The notes beneath the pieces were generated by a model. That model did no database searches. It was not told the DNA's origin and saw nothing but the letters and a program-made list of their open reading frames with translations. A DNA stretch of 5,821 bases from Clostridia bacterium (lineage in GTDB: Bacteria > Bacillota > Clostridia > Oscillospirales > Butyricicoccaceae), in assembly GCA_017552495.1 (NCBI GenBank), contig JAFZPW010000042.1:1-5821 (forward strand), written 5' to 3'. Below, piece by piece: positions 5,692 through 5,821 of the stretch (its first letter is position 1; every line of letters starts with the position of its first letter). Position numbers and translations under genes: made by a program.

Positions 5692-5821
5692 CGCTGACCA
5701 TCGACGGACGGAAGATCACGGTAGAAGAGGGGACGACGATCCTGACGGCCGCCCGCCAGTTGGGGCTGCGGATCCCCACGCTGTGCTATTTGAAGGAGAT
5801 CAACGAGATCGGCGCCTGCCG
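5685..5821 (+). CDS. [2Fe-2S] N-terminus of a probable NADH-dependent [FeFe] hydrogenase (group A, HydA-like), cut by the window end
   Basis: Only 45 codons are visible. They encode a plant-type/NuoG-type [2Fe-2S] domain: a VTLTIDGRKITVEEGTTIL beta-hairpin and helix, then IPTLCYLKEINEIGAC with C34 and C45, spaced as the first two cluster ligands; the third (expected at C48) falls just outside. The wording around the first cysteines, especially TLCYLKEINEIGACR, is what I know from the N-terminus of clostridial NADH-dependent [FeFe] hydrogenases of group A6, which go on with His-Cys and 2x[4Fe-4S] clusters and the H-cluster domain. NuoG-like and formate dehydrogenase alpha subunits start similarly and cannot be excluded without the rest. 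ATG 5685 overlaps the upstream stop and has a good ribosome site. Operon position behind an NAD(P)-dependent flavoprotein with a NuoF-type cluster supports the hydrogenase reading. Confidence 0.75.
   Translation, partial: MVTLTIDGRKITVEEGTTILTAARQLGLRIPTLCYLKEINEIGAC

Noticed and set aside
1..5821. CRISPR array, tRNA, rRNA, insertion sequence or phage attachment site
   Set aside because: I saw no regularly spaced direct repeats, tRNA-like cloverleaf, rRNA signature or transposase motif in either strand by eye.

Overview
The window looks like chromosomal DNA of a GC-rich (roughly 60 %) anaerobic Clostridia-type bacterium, probably in or near the Oscillospirales/Ruminococcaceae. The evidence is a hydrogenase-type iron-sulfur protein behind an NAD(P)-dependent flavoprotein, a split YjjP/YjjB-type exporter, a zinc-ribbon membrane protein paired with an acyltransferase, strong AGGAGG-type ribosome binding sites and TTG starts. 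The lineage is an inference from gene content; no rRNA or other marker is present.

Left edge (1-264): an internal piece of a Y-family DNA polymerase. It is AT-richer (about 47 % GC over 1-220) and loses family resemblance at about 219. The next gene, the N-terminal half of a threonine/serine-exporter-type transporter (215-802), has lost its own N-terminus at almost the same point and lies in another frame. The boundary at about 219-235 is therefore either a real rearrangement scar or an assembly chimera.

Forward cluster (215-1522): the truncated YjjP-like half, the YjjB-like half (816-1247) and a small Cys-rich TIGR04076-like protein (1274-1522), each of the last two with a good Shine-Dalgarno. 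A strong hairpin (1549-1578) separates this cluster from the convergent reverse operon and can terminate both.

Reverse operon (3597 down to 1597): a CoA-dependent-acyltransferase-fold protein with an HxxxDG motif (TTG start at 3597), then a DUF6320-like protein with a zinc ribbon and six membrane segments. The stop of the first overlaps the ribosome binding site of the second, so the two are probably translationally coupled.

Divergent control region (3598-3858): a candidate reverse promoter (3632-3660) with an inverted repeat over its -35, and a near-consensus sigma-A-type forward promoter (TTGACG, 17 bp, TATAAT at 3763-3791).

Forward redox operon (3859 to the window end): a 610-residue fusion of the NuoF C-terminal [4Fe-4S] domain with a GltD/NfnB-type FAD/NAD(P) oxidoreductase. 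It overlaps by 7 nt the start of a protein with a [2Fe-2S] N-terminus that strongly resembles NADH-dependent group A [FeFe] hydrogenase. Together they probably couple NAD(P)H oxidation or reduction to hydrogen metabolism in the cytoplasm. This pair is the most interesting part of the window.
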